The notes: generated from the letters alone by a model not told the origin. Shown: positions 44,685-57,255, numbered from the stretch's first letter. The stretch is DNA of 64,000 bases from Triglochin maritima (GCA_963682175.1 OY821775.1:34098053-34162052), one strand, 5' to 3'. Translations and numbers: made by a program.

Positions 44685-45991
44685 GGCGACGCAGATTTTG
44701 TTTTTTTGTTGATTTCGATTTTATTCTGTTTATCTTGTGCGCGATCTAACTATTTGGATTTGTGTTTCAGGAGACAACACAGCGCGCGGCGAAATTTGAG
44801 CACAATCTGAGCAACAAGGGCGGCGGAATCGCCGCACATCAAGAGTAACCTGTGGCGGAATCGCCGCACAAGTGAAGCATCTGGGCTTCAAATTTTTCTG
44901 GGGTTAGCACCATCTCTGGGTGGACGCGTGGAGCTACTGAAATTTCGAGAGCGGGCGGCGAACCCGACTGAGCATTGCGTAGGTAACCTTTGTTGCCTTT
45001 TTCCTCGTAATTTCTAGTTTCAGAAAACTTCTTGTTATTAGAATTGCACGTGTTAAGCTTAAATTCCATAATTGGCAATAATTCAACTCTGACCTAAAAA
45101 TTAGCAAAACTAGAAGAACTTAGTGCATGCATCATATAATGTTTTGTTTGCATTATTCTTGCTAAATTCTTGCAAATTATTTTTATTGTTGAAGAGTGCT
45201 GGAGGCAAGGTACGTATCGCGTTTTAACGATTGCATTTAAGCATATAAGTTAGTTTGCATACAATCTTGCAATTGCCCCCCACTAAAGACCATTGTTTGA
45301 CTATCTTTGCTAGATCTAAGTTAAACTATCTTAAGGGCAACTCCATAGGCAAAGATACGGTGGGGATTTCATCACCCTTCCGTGGCCCACAAATCACAAC
45401 CCTTAAGTGTCACCTAAGCCTTAAATTTAAAATCAATTAGACATTGGCCCCTAAGGACTCGGACTCATTTAAGGAGAAGAATTGGTTTGACTTGCTATGA
45501 CCTGAAGCCGATTGAATTTAATTTGGTGTCTAGAAAGTGTTTTTGTGTTGACGTAAGTCTTCCAAGCGAAGTGGTTGTCTAATTGGCACCGACTCTGTCG
45601 GAAACGCCCCCACTAGCTATACACGGCCTGGCCAAGTTGGTTTGATTAGTGAGGGAGGTGAATCAAGCAAATCAATTCGACTCAACCAGTTAGGAGTCGT
45701 CTAGATCTAAGCGACAATAGGTCTAGGATTGTTTGAACCGTGCTTTCTTAGGAATTTTCTGACCAACCCTCTTTCTATCTTTAGAGTTAGGTTTCCCTTC
45801 TCATCTGAGTCTTCTCTCTCTTCTCACCTAAATTCTCTAGATTAGGATTCATTTCTCATCTTTCCCCATTCTATTGTTTGTTTCCCTTTTGAAAAAACTT
45901 AAAAAAAATATATATTAAAAAAAACGAAAATATATATATTAAAAAAATATATTTAATTCTTGAACTTAAATTTGGAATTTAAATTCCGAAT
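44685..45991 (+). mobile_element. Element B leader
   Basis: Holds direct repeats GGCGGAATCGCCGCACA at 44822 and 44854, a near-consensus splice donor CAAG-GTACGTAT at 45206-45217, the hairpin block at 45357-45385 and an AT/A-rich stretch at 45897-45957. No conserved upstream frame. Confidence 0.75.
45206..45217 (+). promoter_or_regulatory. Conserved splice-donor-like site
   Basis: GGCAAG-GTACGTATC fits the plant 5' splice consensus. The same position in other leaders has CATGAG-GTACGC (20539), CATGAG-GTACGA (38149) and, in reverse, CATGAG-GTACGT (60744). Splicing is inferred. Confidence 0.4.
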
Positions 45992-48563
45992 TTGAATTCA
46001 AAAATTGATTCAACCCGGTGCACTCAGATTTGGATTCGGGACTTGAGTAATCGACTCTCACGAGTTCATCTAGATTCCAGTCAGGAACTTAACCCCAATC
46101 CACCTGTGGCACCACCTCACCCGGACCCAATGGGTGAGAACGTAGTGGACCCGCCTGTTGCACAACCTATAACTCTGAGGGATCAATGCTATCTAGCGAT
46201 GGCTGCTCAGCCATCGTGCATCATTATGCCCACCATCCCGGGTCGCGACTTCGAACTTAAGGCACAATACATGAGTATGTTGCCTAAGTTCACCTCTAGG
46301 GAAGACCCATACCTTTTCCTTAGAGAATTTGAGGAAATCTGCTCTCTTATGCAATACCAGCATATTCCTGAGGAGGCAGTGCGTCTGAAATTCGTGCCTC
46401 TAGCACTGAAGGATGACGCTAAGAAATGGATATATAGTCTAGCCGAAAGATCTATTAGGAGTTGGGCTGAGTTTGTTCAAGTATTCCTGAAAAAAATATT
46501 TTCCCAACCATAAGACTATGAGGATTAGGAACGAAATTGTTGCATTCGTTCAGTCTGAGAGCGCGCCGTTCTATTCCTATCTAGAAAGATTCAAAAGTGT
46601 TCTGAGCCAATGCCCTCATCATGGAATTTCGAGATGGCAATTATGTCAAATTATCTATGAGGGATTGACACCCACATCTAGGGTTATGGTAGAATCCGTA
46701 AGCCAAGGGAACTTTATGTCGAAAAATGAAAATGATGCCTCGACTTTCCTTGAGGATTTAGCTGAAAACAGTATGCAATGGGACAATGCTAGAACACCGC
46801 TTAACCCGAGTATTGGATCTAGAATAGCAAGTCAACCCAGACCAGGTGTCTTAGCTGTAGATGCCAACATAGCGGCTGAAGCAAAACTAGCTACCCTTAT
46901 GCGCAGAATGGAAAGTTTAGAGCTACAAACCCAAAACCGAGTGAATCAAGCCTCGACTATCCCGTGCTCTAGATGTGGTCAGACTGGTCATGTAATGGAG
47001 GATTGTGCGGAATGGGACCAAGTTAATGCCATGTATAACCATGCTAGAAATGACCCATACGCATCAACCTATAACTCGGGTTGGCGTAATAATTCCAATT
47101 TTTCATCAAACCATCATGGTCAACCTCCTAGACAACAACCAAACCCGTATAACCAAAATAATACATCATCTGGGTTTAGTAACAATAACGATCATGAGGT
47201 TAGGTTGATAAGCTTGGAAAATTTGATGAAAACTTTTATACAAACAACCAACCAGACCTTCCAAAGGCTAGAGACACAAGTCAGCCAACTAGCACAAATA
47301 GTAGGTGAAAGAGAAAAGGGTCGGTTTCCAAGTCAAGCTGAGGTGAACCCTAGATCTAATAATTCATATCAATCCTATCAAGCACCTTCAGGAAATAACA
47401 ACCCTAGATCGGTTCAAATGGTTAATGAGGAAGGACCGTTCCAACAAATAAATGTTGTAGTATCATTACGGTCCGGAAGACAGATTGATAATAATGTGGT
47501 AAATCCTAGAACGTTTACTCAATCTAGCCATCAAACTGCCACATATGACCTAACCATTGAACCCGACGTCCAATCTGAAACGCCCACCCCACCTACTCAA
47601 TCTGAACCCGTAGCTCAACCTGAACCTGAGCGAGTCTATGTCCCTAAAGCCCCATTTCCCAATAGAATCAAAAAGAACTCAAGTGCACAAATAGAGAAAA
47701 TATTGGAAGTATTTAAGCAAGTTAAGGTGAACATTCCACTCTTAGACATGATTCAACAAATACCTGCTTATGCTAAATTCTTAAAAGATTTGTGCACTAA
47801 AAAGAGAAAAACAAACGTACCAAAGAAGGCATTCTTAACTGCAAACATAAGTTCTATTTTGTCCAACACATCTCCTATAAAATATAAGGATCCTGGATGT
47901 CCCACAATTTCATGTTCAATAGGAGATACTTTTATCAACAAAGCCCTTCTAGACCTTGGTCCTAGTGTTAACCTCCTCCCGTACTCTATCTATGAGCAAA
48001 TGAACCTTGGTCCATTAAAACCCTCTAGGACAACCCTTCAATTTGCTGATTGCTCTATTAAGAAACCAAGAGGTGTAGTAGAGGATGTTTTGATCAAGGT
48101 TGGTGACTTCATTTACCCAGTGGATTTTGTCGTACTAGATACCGCACCTGTTGTAAATCCTAATCGACAAATCCCTGTAATTCTAGGCAGACCCTTTTTG
48201 GCCACTTCTGAAGCATTGATAAACTGTCGAAATGGGCTCATGCAATTATCTTTTGGGAACTTAAAAGCTGAATTTAATATCTTTTATATTGATAGTGAAC
48301 CAGAAATAACATGCAATCAAAGTGATGTTGTGATGAAATCGCGTATCTATAATATTTCTGAATCGTCACAAAATCAAAAAGGAAGTAAGAAAAAGGGGAG
48401 GAATTCATCTACACACCCACCGTCACTCGAGCGAATAAGAGAACCAATTTATGTGAGGGGTGTGGAACCTGTAACTCAGGACGCTCATTGCAACATGGGG
48501 AACAATTCAACTGGATACATGCACCAATATGGTGTCATTCAATCCAGTTCTGACTATGGTTGA
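45992..48563 (+). pseudogene. Element B gag-protease, one frameshift
   Basis: Two overlapping open parts: 45992-46513, then 46518-48563 (681 codons). The break lies at an A7 run near 46490, where a single-base change separates FVQVFLKK from the following conserved block; it may be a mutation or a sequence error. Gag has PYLFLREFEEICS, KKWIYSLAERSIRSWAEF and IIYEGLTPTSR; the zinc knuckle is CSRCGQTGHVMEDC at about 46968. An Asn/Gln-rich linker and a QTFQRLETQVSQLAQ coiled coil precede the protease (LLDLGPSVNLLPYSIYEQ, VILGRPFLATSEALIN) at about 47945-48245; here Pro replaces the Ala of DLGAS. The frame ends with a tail after protease and never enters RT. Confidence 0.93.
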
Positions 48564-49692
48564 CTTTGAGCAAATTCCATCCTTCCACCGCAATTCACCA
48601 AGGTAATAAGTGCATTTGCTTTATATTTGCATACATTGAGGACAATGCATGATTTAGGTGTGGGGGTGTTTATGTATATATTTATCTATATATCTGTCTT
48701 TTATTTCTGAAAAAAAAAATAAAAAAAAATAAAAAAATAATAATAATCAATGTTTCATGACATAGCTTAAGATTGAACTGCTAAAACCCGTGTACAAATT
48801 GCATTGAGTTTTTGTTCCTTATTATATAGTTCTGCTTGTAGAAATTGTGACATAAATCTAAGTTCCAAAGATATAACCCATTGCCCTTTAAGACATGTAT
48901 GCACTTAAATTGGATGAATCAAATCTTTGAAGTGGTTGATAAAAAGCAGAGGTTGAGGAAAATATACCGGGAAGTGTGGACTTCTAATAGCAATTAAGCC
49001 TTGAGGAAAATAAAAATAAAAATAAAGGAATAAAGTGAAGAAAACACATTTTGCAAAATGATTACAAAATCCCAAGCCTTTGAGTCACTGGTTCGTAGGG
49101 GTATCTTGAAACCCGGTAACTTGAGTCTACCAGCTCGGGATTATCGACCAAACTCGCTACACGAATGCAAAAGGGTAAAAGTGTCAAAAAGCAAATGTGT
49201 TGAATCACGGAAGAAAAGAAAAGAAAAAAAATTATAATAATACTCAAGGCCCAAAGCTAAAAGAATGATCCATGCCATGGTTGATCCGAATGATACTTCA
49301 CCACCAGAGGAGGCGTGCAAAATAATTCAAGTGATAAACATGTGTAGAAGGGTTAGTGGTGTGAATGTTGGAGGAACAAAGACCAAGTCATATTTTTAAT
49401 GAGTTAGATTTATATAATGAGCATGCAAAAATTCTTAGTGAGATGTATATGGTTGAGGTAGGGATATTGACAACTATTAATGAAATGTTGATTTAGGATT
49501 TTGTGGGTATATCCGCTGAAAACCCTCAGGAGACAACACTCCTCCTCCTAGGAAACTTGGAGGTTTAAAGGCTTGTTGCACATGCTAAGTGCAACCGTGA
49601 TTCCTACGAAAGTGAGTTAGGATTTCCCTATTTTCATTTTTTGTTATATTCTGTTTTGCTAGGGACTAGCGAAATCTAGGTGTGGGGGTATT
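48564..49692 (+). mobile_element. Element B 3' non-coding region
   Basis: Contains the internal polypurine-like block (48634-48667), an A-rich tract (48709-48747), and the conserved block at 49497-49640 shared with Athila copies. The terminal polypurine tract GAAATCTAGGTGTGGGGGTA is at 49671-49690. No coding sequence. Confidence 0.8.
49671..49690 (+). promoter_or_regulatory. Element B polypurine tract
   Basis: G-rich tract two bases before the 3' LTR start TGATGCATTGC. Confidence 0.85.
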
Positions 49693-50889
49693 TGATGCAT
49701 TGCATACATTGCATCATATGTCTTTCATTTAGATTACTTTTACATCAATAAATGCTACTAAGGTATGTGTTTAGTCTTATTTACAGATTACAGGGACCTG
49801 AATGCAATTTACCCACATCCCGAGCATAAACGCATGCAAAAGACTCATTTCTATCATAAAGACCAAGTTCAAGATTATTGGGTTACGAATGGAAATGTAT
49901 CCAAGCATAAAAGCATTCAAGTCCTAATTGCAAAAAGAACAAGGACTTAAGCACAAAAGTAACCGGGGACTTAACTGCAAAAAGTCAATGACCTAATTGC
50001 AAATCACGAGTAGCTTTTATTCTCTTGGAGAAAATATATAGAAAAATAAATGTATATCTCCAAATATGTGAAGGAATTAATCCGGAGCTCAAAAGAATGG
50101 AAAGAATCAATCCAGACGCGTAAAGGAGGATCAAATCATACCATAAACATTCAACCAAAATCTGGACCAAATCAGAGCATGATGTGCGGTGATTCCGCCG
50201 CCCCCTAGTCGATCCGTGTGCTCCAATTTCGTCCAGTCGTGTTTGGACACGTGTACTTTCGAATATTATACCTAGATCCCTTGTAGCAACTATAAATAGA
50301 CCCGAGAACGATGTTAGAAGGGTCCTTAGTCTTTGGTTGTAGTTTTTATTCTTAATCTTAGTTTTGTATTCTTCTTTTCATTAATAAAATTCTGTCATTT
50401 ATTTCTTACTTTTAGTTTTCTTTTGTAATGTCTCAAGGACCCCTTCTTCCTCCCTCTATGAGTTTCTAACTCCTTCCAAAGGGTGGAGGTGACGGATTTA
50501 GGGTGAAGAGAAGATGAATGAATGTTATTATTTTAATTTCGTGTTAGTATATTTTGATTACTTGAGTTTATGTTAAATCATTTATCATGTAATGCTTTAT
50601 AACTAATATGATTTATTATAAGTTTCTAAATTCTCTAATCTAAACCTTAAATCTAAACCTCCACCCGACGGAATTCACATCTTTGTTCTTGTTTTAGTTT
50701 TAATTGTTCTTGTTTCTTGCTTTAGATAATTAAAATCCAAAAATCTCAAAACCCATTTATTTCTTCTCTCCTTCTTTCCCCCAATCGGAATTACACTAAT
50801 AACAAAATCTCTCCCTCCTTGTGTTCGACCCGTATTTGCCACGTCTCCATTGACGCCGTGCACTTGCGGTATAAATAAAATTCACATCA
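49693..50889 (+). repeat. Element B 3' LTR
   Basis: Same as 43446-44660 apart from a handful of substitutions and about 18 bases missing at the GC-rich inverted repeat (near 50178). Confidence 0.95.
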
Positions 50890-53676
50890 GTACCCCAATG
50901 TATCAGGTGGTGGGGAAGTTGGAGGTTGTAAAGAGGGCGCTTAAGACGTGGAGTGATGAGGTGTTTGGAAATATAACTGAGCATCTTAATGAGGCAAGGA
51001 ATGAGCTACAGCAGATTCAAGTGGCGATGGAATGCGTTCCGGATGAGGAGGAACTGAGAAGGAAGGAGAGCGAGGAGGTGGATAAGCTATCCCACAAATT
51101 GGTGATTGAGGAGTCAATCATTAGACAAAAATCTAGGGTGAGATGGTTCAGGGAAGGTGACTGTAACTCAAGGTTCTTCCATGCCTCTCTTAAAGTGAGG
51201 AGAGCCATCAATACAGTGTGTGGGATAGTTGAGAGCAAAGAGACGATTGAGGACGAGGATCAAATTCGTGAGGCGATACGTCCCCGATTTGCTAACTTAT
51301 TTGCTTCTTGTCTGCAGGGGGTAACATTGCGGAGGATATTGATCTTCCTAAGCTAGATACTATGGAGGTTGGGCTGCTCACACGTCCGATGACCATGGCT
51401 GAGCTGGAATTCCTGGTTTTGCACTCCAATAATGACAAAGCACCGGTACCGGACAGCTTTAGCGCAATGTTATTCAAGGTGGCTTGGGAGATAATTAAGA
51501 AGGATCTTCTTAAGGCCGTTGCTTCTTTTTTTCGCGAGGGTAAACTCCTCAAGCAAGTTAATTATAACGCGATTACATTGATTCCAAAGAAGAGAGGTCC
51601 AACTTCGATTGATGACTACCGACCGATTTCCTTATGCAACATGGTGTATCGCTATATCTCAAAGATTCGTGCGAATAGGTTGAAGGAGGTTCTGCCCAAG
51701 CTTGTAACTGAGAACCAAATTGCCTTCATCCGACGGTGTCGGATTGGGAACAATGTTTTGCTGGCCCACGAATTATGTCACAACTTGCATTCTGAAAGAG
51801 GGCTGGGACACATGGCTGTCAAGATTGATTTGAGGAAGGCGTACGACACTGTGTCATGGAGATTTTTGGATGAGGTGCTATGTAGGCTCGGCTTCAATGA
51901 CAAATGGAGGAAGCTGGTGGGGCGTGCGTGAAGGCCTCCTTCGTTGTGAATGTTAATGGTGCCTATTCGAGGCCGTTCGTGGCTTCAAATGGTCTCCAAC
52001 AAGGTGACCCATTAGCCCCATACCTATTTGTGATTTGCATGGGGGTGCTGGGGGCTTTGCTGCGTCGTGAGTAGAGGAGAGGTGGGCTTCGACCGATTAA
52101 ATGTGGTACGATCTCGGTCTCGCACGTGATGTTTGCTGATGACGTAATGGTGTTTACGAGTGCCACAAAGGCTGATGCCCGTGCACTGAAAGAGGTGCTA
52201 CATGAGTTCTCACGATACTCGGGGCTGCAACTAAACAACTCAAAAAGCCAAGTTTTTGAGAGAGGGAGCACACCGGACGGGGAGTGGATTTGTAGACATC
52301 TTCGAATGCAGCGGAGCACTTTTCCGGTGACATATCTTGGGTTGCCACTTTTTTCCTCGAGGTTTGCGAAGAGCCATTGTGAAGCACTCCTGGACAAGGT
52401 ACGGGGGAGGCTGAGCTCGTGGAAGGGCAAGCTCCTCTCCGTGGCGGGGTGAGTGGAGCTAGTGCGAAGTGTGCTCACGTCCTTTAGCATTTATTGGATT
52501 TCGGCCTTTCTAGTACCAAGGAGTGTGCTTCACGAAATAGAAGGATTGATGATGCACTTTGCTTGGGTGGAACGAAGTGGTTGGCTGCTGTCTCGTGGTA
52601 GGGCATATGCACTCCGAGGTGGGAAGGAGGCCTCGGGTTGCGTCGATTGGTGGAATGGAAGGATGTTGGCCTTCTTCCCTTATTTTGGATCATTGAGTCA
52701 CATGATACATCCCTTTGGGCCTCTTGTTTACGGAGTAAGTACCTTAGGAGGAAGACCATATGGATAATGCAGCCTCAAGCAATTTCCTCTTGGGCGTGGC
52801 GAGGTCTCATGCGAGTTCGGAATATGGCGAGGGAGAACATGTTTTTCCGACTAGGTGTTGGGCGGAGGGTGAAGTTCTTTGGGGATCCTCGGTGTGGCCC
52901 ACCACTTCTCACCTTGCCAGAGGGGGAGAGAATGAGGTATGATCTAGGGATCCCACATGATATCACCGTGTCCCACTTCCTCGAAGATGGTAGGTGGAGA
53001 GTGCCTCGACTACACTCCCGAGCTCTCACGCAATTTTGGGCCCAGCTGCCTACCATCCCGGTGTGCCCTGGGGAGGATGAGCTCTCATGGATGGGTGCCT
53101 CTCGAGGAACACTTACCTAGAGAGATACGTGGCAGTGGGTCAACCTGGAACGACCCATTGTTAGGTGGGGGACAATGGTGTGGCACAAATGGGTTGTCCC
53201 AAAGCATCTGTTAACATTATGGAGGACGATGCATGGGAAGCTAGCTACTTATGGTATGATGAGACAGAGGGGGCTAAATCTACTCATGGTGTCAAGGTGT
53301 GCGCTATGTAAGAATGCCTACGAGGAGTTAACCCACTTGTTTTTGGAGTGCCCCTTCGTACAGGTTGTATGGGACGCAATTTGGAGGGTGGGAAGAGATA
53401 TGGCCGCATGGCTGCAGCAACATTCGAGGAGATTTATAGGATTCAGACATGGAATACACCTACAAAATTTGGGGCACTAACGCTGAAGCTAGCTTTGGGA
53501 GCTGTGGTGCTCGAATGCTGGGCGGAATGGAATAGGCGATGTATGGAGGGTGAGGACCGGCGAGTGGAGTCCATTATTCAGCATGTGAGGGATGTGATTC
53601 GGATAAAGGGGCTTCATATGGTGGAAGGAAAGGGAGACAAGCATAAGAGGGTGACCTTTGCGACAACATGGAGGTA
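50890..53676 (+). pseudogene. LINE ORF2: reverse transcriptase and zf-RVT
   Basis: In order: PMYQVVGKLEVVKRALKTWS and VRWFREGDCNSRFFHASLK (linker after the missing endonuclease); RT from about 51310 with VPDSFSAMLFKVAW, NAITLIPKKRGP, DYRPISLCNMVYR, VKIDLRKAYDTVSW, NGLQQGDPLAPYLF and the catalytic FADD at about 52132-52143; YLGLPLFSSRF; then a zf-RVT region at 53175-53400 (LLTLWRTMHGKLATYGMM, CALCKNAYEELTHLFLECPF). Frameshifts near 51925, 52610 and 53115 and stops near 52074 and 52450 inactivate it. Target-primed reverse transcription would be the role. Confidence 0.93.
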
Positions 53677-53920
53677 GAAATGTGTTTCTTTCGTTAGCGT
53701 AGCTTTAGCTTAGCAATAGCTAAGCATTGCAAAGCGTGCTGTAATACATTGTAGTAGACAGTGGAACTTGTGATAGTGTATGTGCTAGATAAGAATCTGA
53801 GCTTGTACCCAACAGGCTTCGAGGGCTTTGGGTGGTTGTTGGGTTGGTTTGTATGTGAATCCATTTACACAAATCAATAAAATTCGAGGTTGCGCCTCCC
53901 TTTTGCTTCGCAAAAAAGAG
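53677..53920 (+). other. LINE 3' untranslated region
   Basis: Contains 'aatcaataaaattc' (polyadenylation-like) near 53874 and ends near 'cgcaaaaaagag'. No coding sequence. Confidence 0.6.
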
Positions 53921-54340
53921 AGTTATAATACATTCACATAGACACTAGGTTCCTTATAAAAATCACACACAACATCTCATAACAGATGGACTTCGATAGG
54001 TCACCCAAACTTAGACCGGAAAAACTAAAACCTAAACCTGAACGGTTGAGGCAAAATCGGTCAACCAAACGAGTTCTCAGTTCGACCGATTGGATCAGTT
54101 AATCTGTTAGCCAAAGGTGTGAAACCAGTCGACCGTTGCATGCATGTTGTTCGACCATTTACACGTGTCTTGTTAGTGTAACTTGTCGTATTATACCAAC
54201 GGTCGTACTCATATAAATTTAACAAAACCCGAAAATACTTAGGCCATGGGTAGACCATTACCAAGATCCCGATCAACCGTTCGAAGACTTTTTCTTCAAC
54301 CCCAGAGTGCCTCTTGTTTTTTGGTCGACCGAACATAAAA
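53921..54340 (+). mobile_element. LTR fragment of the second copia family
   Basis: Matches 38962-39370 of the complete LTR (e.g. 'cattcacatagacact', 'gttctcagttcgaccgattgga'). Cut by a LINE on the left and an Athila LTR on the right. It could be the remains of the 3' LTR of the element starting at 38734. Confidence 0.82.
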
Positions 54341-55492
54341 GTCCATTATGCCTCCACATGAAATATGATTTACACAATCATTAAATCATATAAGACATTA
54401 ACCAAGGTAAAGGAAACAAGAGTACATGCAACTACAAGTCATGTTTCCTTTATCAATTCCATCCATATGCTCACCTCATCATTGCCCATAAAATAGGTCC
54501 ACTAATCTAAGTATATGCTAAGCTTGATTCAAGAGCACTAGCATATCAAAGACAACAGTGAAATCCCATTAGATGGTTATGGAAATCATGTAAGGTTCAA
54601 AGGAATAAGATAACACAGACACCTAATACATCACATAATCATATCACATATTTCTCCACCCCCCAAATGGGGATGGAACTACTCACTAATCATTACACTA
54701 CAACCTACATTAACAAAATGAAACATCCTACTGAAATGAAATTAAACTAAGCAATCAAGAAATATTAAAGAAGCTAATTGAAAGGACATAAAACTAAAGA
54801 AGCATGCAAGACATATGAATGGAAATTAAACTAAGAAAGAAGCAACATAACTAAAGAAAAACTTTACTAATTTCAAACTCACAATACAAGTAGCGTCTCC
54901 CTACTTGAGATTTTACTCAAGGCTCACTTCAAGTAGAGATCATGGGCACCAAGCATGTGTAGAATACAAGGGAGGAGTTCTATTTATAGTCAAAGAAAAA
55001 GGCAATCGGGGACAATCCCCCGGTATGGGACCAAAACAATACCAAAAATAGACATAACACATAATTATACATGACCCGACTAAACCGCATCGATCCGGAC
55101 TAAACAAGACCGCCAATCAGCGGTCCACAGGGTTTCGATCCGGTTTGGATTTTGTGTGGGCTTTTCTGGATGGCTTTCTAAATGTGTGATGCACCTTAAT
55201 CGGTTGTGTAGGCTGTGACCCGAATCCAATTGCCAAAATACTCCTTATGATGGTGTGGAGTTTCTTCATTTGCTCATTGATCTTTTGGTTTTGCATTTGG
55301 GTCTCTCTCTTGCATCTTAGTCCCTAAGTCTTGCAACTTAGACCCTTTTCTTGCTTTTAAGTCCTTGTGTAGTCTCTCGTTCTCAAACCTACTTATTCCT
55401 GAAATGTAAACATTAAACTTGTTACGTAGCATTGTTTAGGTGAAATATAATGGATATAAGACACAAATATATGCATGATATGATGTCAATCG
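54341..55492 (-). repeat. Element D 3' LTR, truncated
   Basis: Matches 61610-62759 closely. Its start reads CGATTGACATC instead of TGATTGACATC on the sense strand. Palindrome at 55108-55125, dyad at 55005-55024. Confidence 0.9.
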
Positions 55493-57255
55493 AATACCCC
55501 CACACCTAACTTTTGCTAGTCCTGATTAAAACAAAGAAAGAGCAAATCAAAGAAAGGAAAAAGCACACGAAAAATAGGGAAATCCTAACTCACTTTCGTC
55601 GGAATCACGGTTGCACTTAGTACGTGCAAGAAGTTGTTAAACCTCCTTGTCGCCAAGGAGGAGGAGTGTTGTCTCCTTAGAGTTTTCGGCAGATATACCC
55701 ACAAAATCCGAACAGAGATGCATTATTCAGTCTAGAAACTCGACTCGATGGACTCATTTTCATCGATCATTGGACGCAGTAATCCAACGGGCCGATTCTA
55801 TATAGGTATTAGTCCACACACCTAGCCTAATGAACCATTCGTGTAAGTTAAATAAGGACTTAAGTAAAAGACATGGACAACCTCAACATCCTAAAGTGAT
55901 ACAAAGTGTAAAGTCCATTAAGGTTCTTATTTGCATTACCATTTTTTTCTTTTTGTTTTTTTCTTACCTTTTTCTTCTTTTTCTTACTAGTTGGAGTTTC
56001 ATTTTCCCAGGGTCAGGTTTCGTGCATCGTTGCCTATGAGGACTTACACTATCACGTACACCTTTCCCCAAATCTCCACAAAGGGCAATCCCTACCACCC
56101 GTGTAACAGGAGTTCGGTCGGTGCATCCTAAGTCAGATGACTCGAAAGCACCAGGCACAAAGTCTCCTCAGATCTAATTTCCTGAATGATTGGAGCCGTG
56201 CAAGAAGAGAAAACACCTACTCACTTATTTGTTATCTACACATGAACCAAAACCCCTACACTTAATGTCTCACAATAACATTTAAAGGGTCCTCGACTAC
56301 AACAAACTTCCTTAAATAAACAGACACAAATTATTGACTCACTAGGTTCAGAGTGGACTTCTTTAATTGTTTGAGTACTGAAACGCTATGATTACTCGCC
56401 CCACGAGGGGAAACCGGGGTGCATCCTATCGACTAGATAACTCCTAAAGTCTCTATACTAGATATCCTAACACATGAAGTTCAAAACAATTTTCGGAACT
56501 TTCTTTTTACTTTGCCTCTCAACGGTTTTGCACATGCTACATACACGCAAAACTCACAAAAGAATTTCTTTCGCAAACACATGAAGATTTTGACAGAAAT
56601 GTGAAAATTTTAAACCACTAGACAAGCAAAAGAAGACAAGTCACTCAAGGATCATGGCAAGCAAATATATCGATATTAAATGCAGTACACTAATATGACC
56701 CTAACAGTCCGCACAAAAGAAAACAAAATCAAAGAAAATGACTCGACTATGTACACACGTAAAACACCCACCCACACCTACTTCATGCATTGTCCTCAAT
56801 GAATGTGAGCATGTTACTACATGGATTTATGCATGAAAAAGGAAGATCTCGCCAACATGAAATGCAAAAGGAAGTTCATGGTTGTGTTGATGGACACAAA
56901 CCTGAATTCCCTCAAAAACCTGTGAGATGCTAAAGAAGGGATACAAATATGTGAGAGAAATGTGGCCCAAATACTCAAGGGTTGGAGCCCACAACAACCA
57001 ATGCTCACTGAAGGAGTATTTTTTTCTCTTTTTTATAACTATGTACAACAATGGGCTCCCATCTTTATATGTCACAAACATCAAATGTGAACCCTCCATT
57101 CCTCTAGCCAGAAATGCACCTGCATGGACTCGCAACATATAAAACAGGATTGCTTGACCACCTGACACCCTTATAAGCATTGTGCTAGTTTGATGCCTCT
57201 TGAGAGTTATCAAGATAGGAGGCATGAATGAGAGGTGAACCTTTGTTAGGTTGTT
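55493..57255 (-). mobile_element. Element D 3' non-coding region
   Basis: Polypurine tract (reverse) at 55493-55515, the conserved block at 55575-55715, and the internal polypurine-like block at 56765-56802. Co-linear with 1-1020 (same orientation) and the reverse of 5230-18780. Short frames are not conserved. Confidence 0.82.

Larger units (their letters stand above)
43446..50889 (+). mobile_element. Element B: complete gag-only Athila-type retrotransposon
   Basis: LTRs 43446-44660 (1215) and 49693-50889 (1197) are nearly identical; GTACC is duplicated outside; a tRNA-Asp primer site and a polypurine tract lie at the inner borders. The body of about 5.0 kb codes only for gag and protease (45992-48563) followed by 3' non-coding DNA. 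There is no RT, RNase H or integrase. This matches the non-autonomous class described as TR-GAG. Low LTR divergence and the intact duplication indicate recent transposition, which needs enzymes from elsewhere. Confidence 0.96.
43369..53920 (+). mobile_element. L1-type LINE remnant, split by element B
   Basis: Parts at 43369-43445 and 50890-53920. The sequence flanking element B rejoins in frame through the single target site GTACC (IVGT then PMYQVVGKLE). The 5' end including the endonuclease is missing. The 3' end runs to an AATAAA-like 'aatcaataaaattc' near 53874 and a short A-rich tail near 53915. No LINE target duplication seen. Confidence 0.88.
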
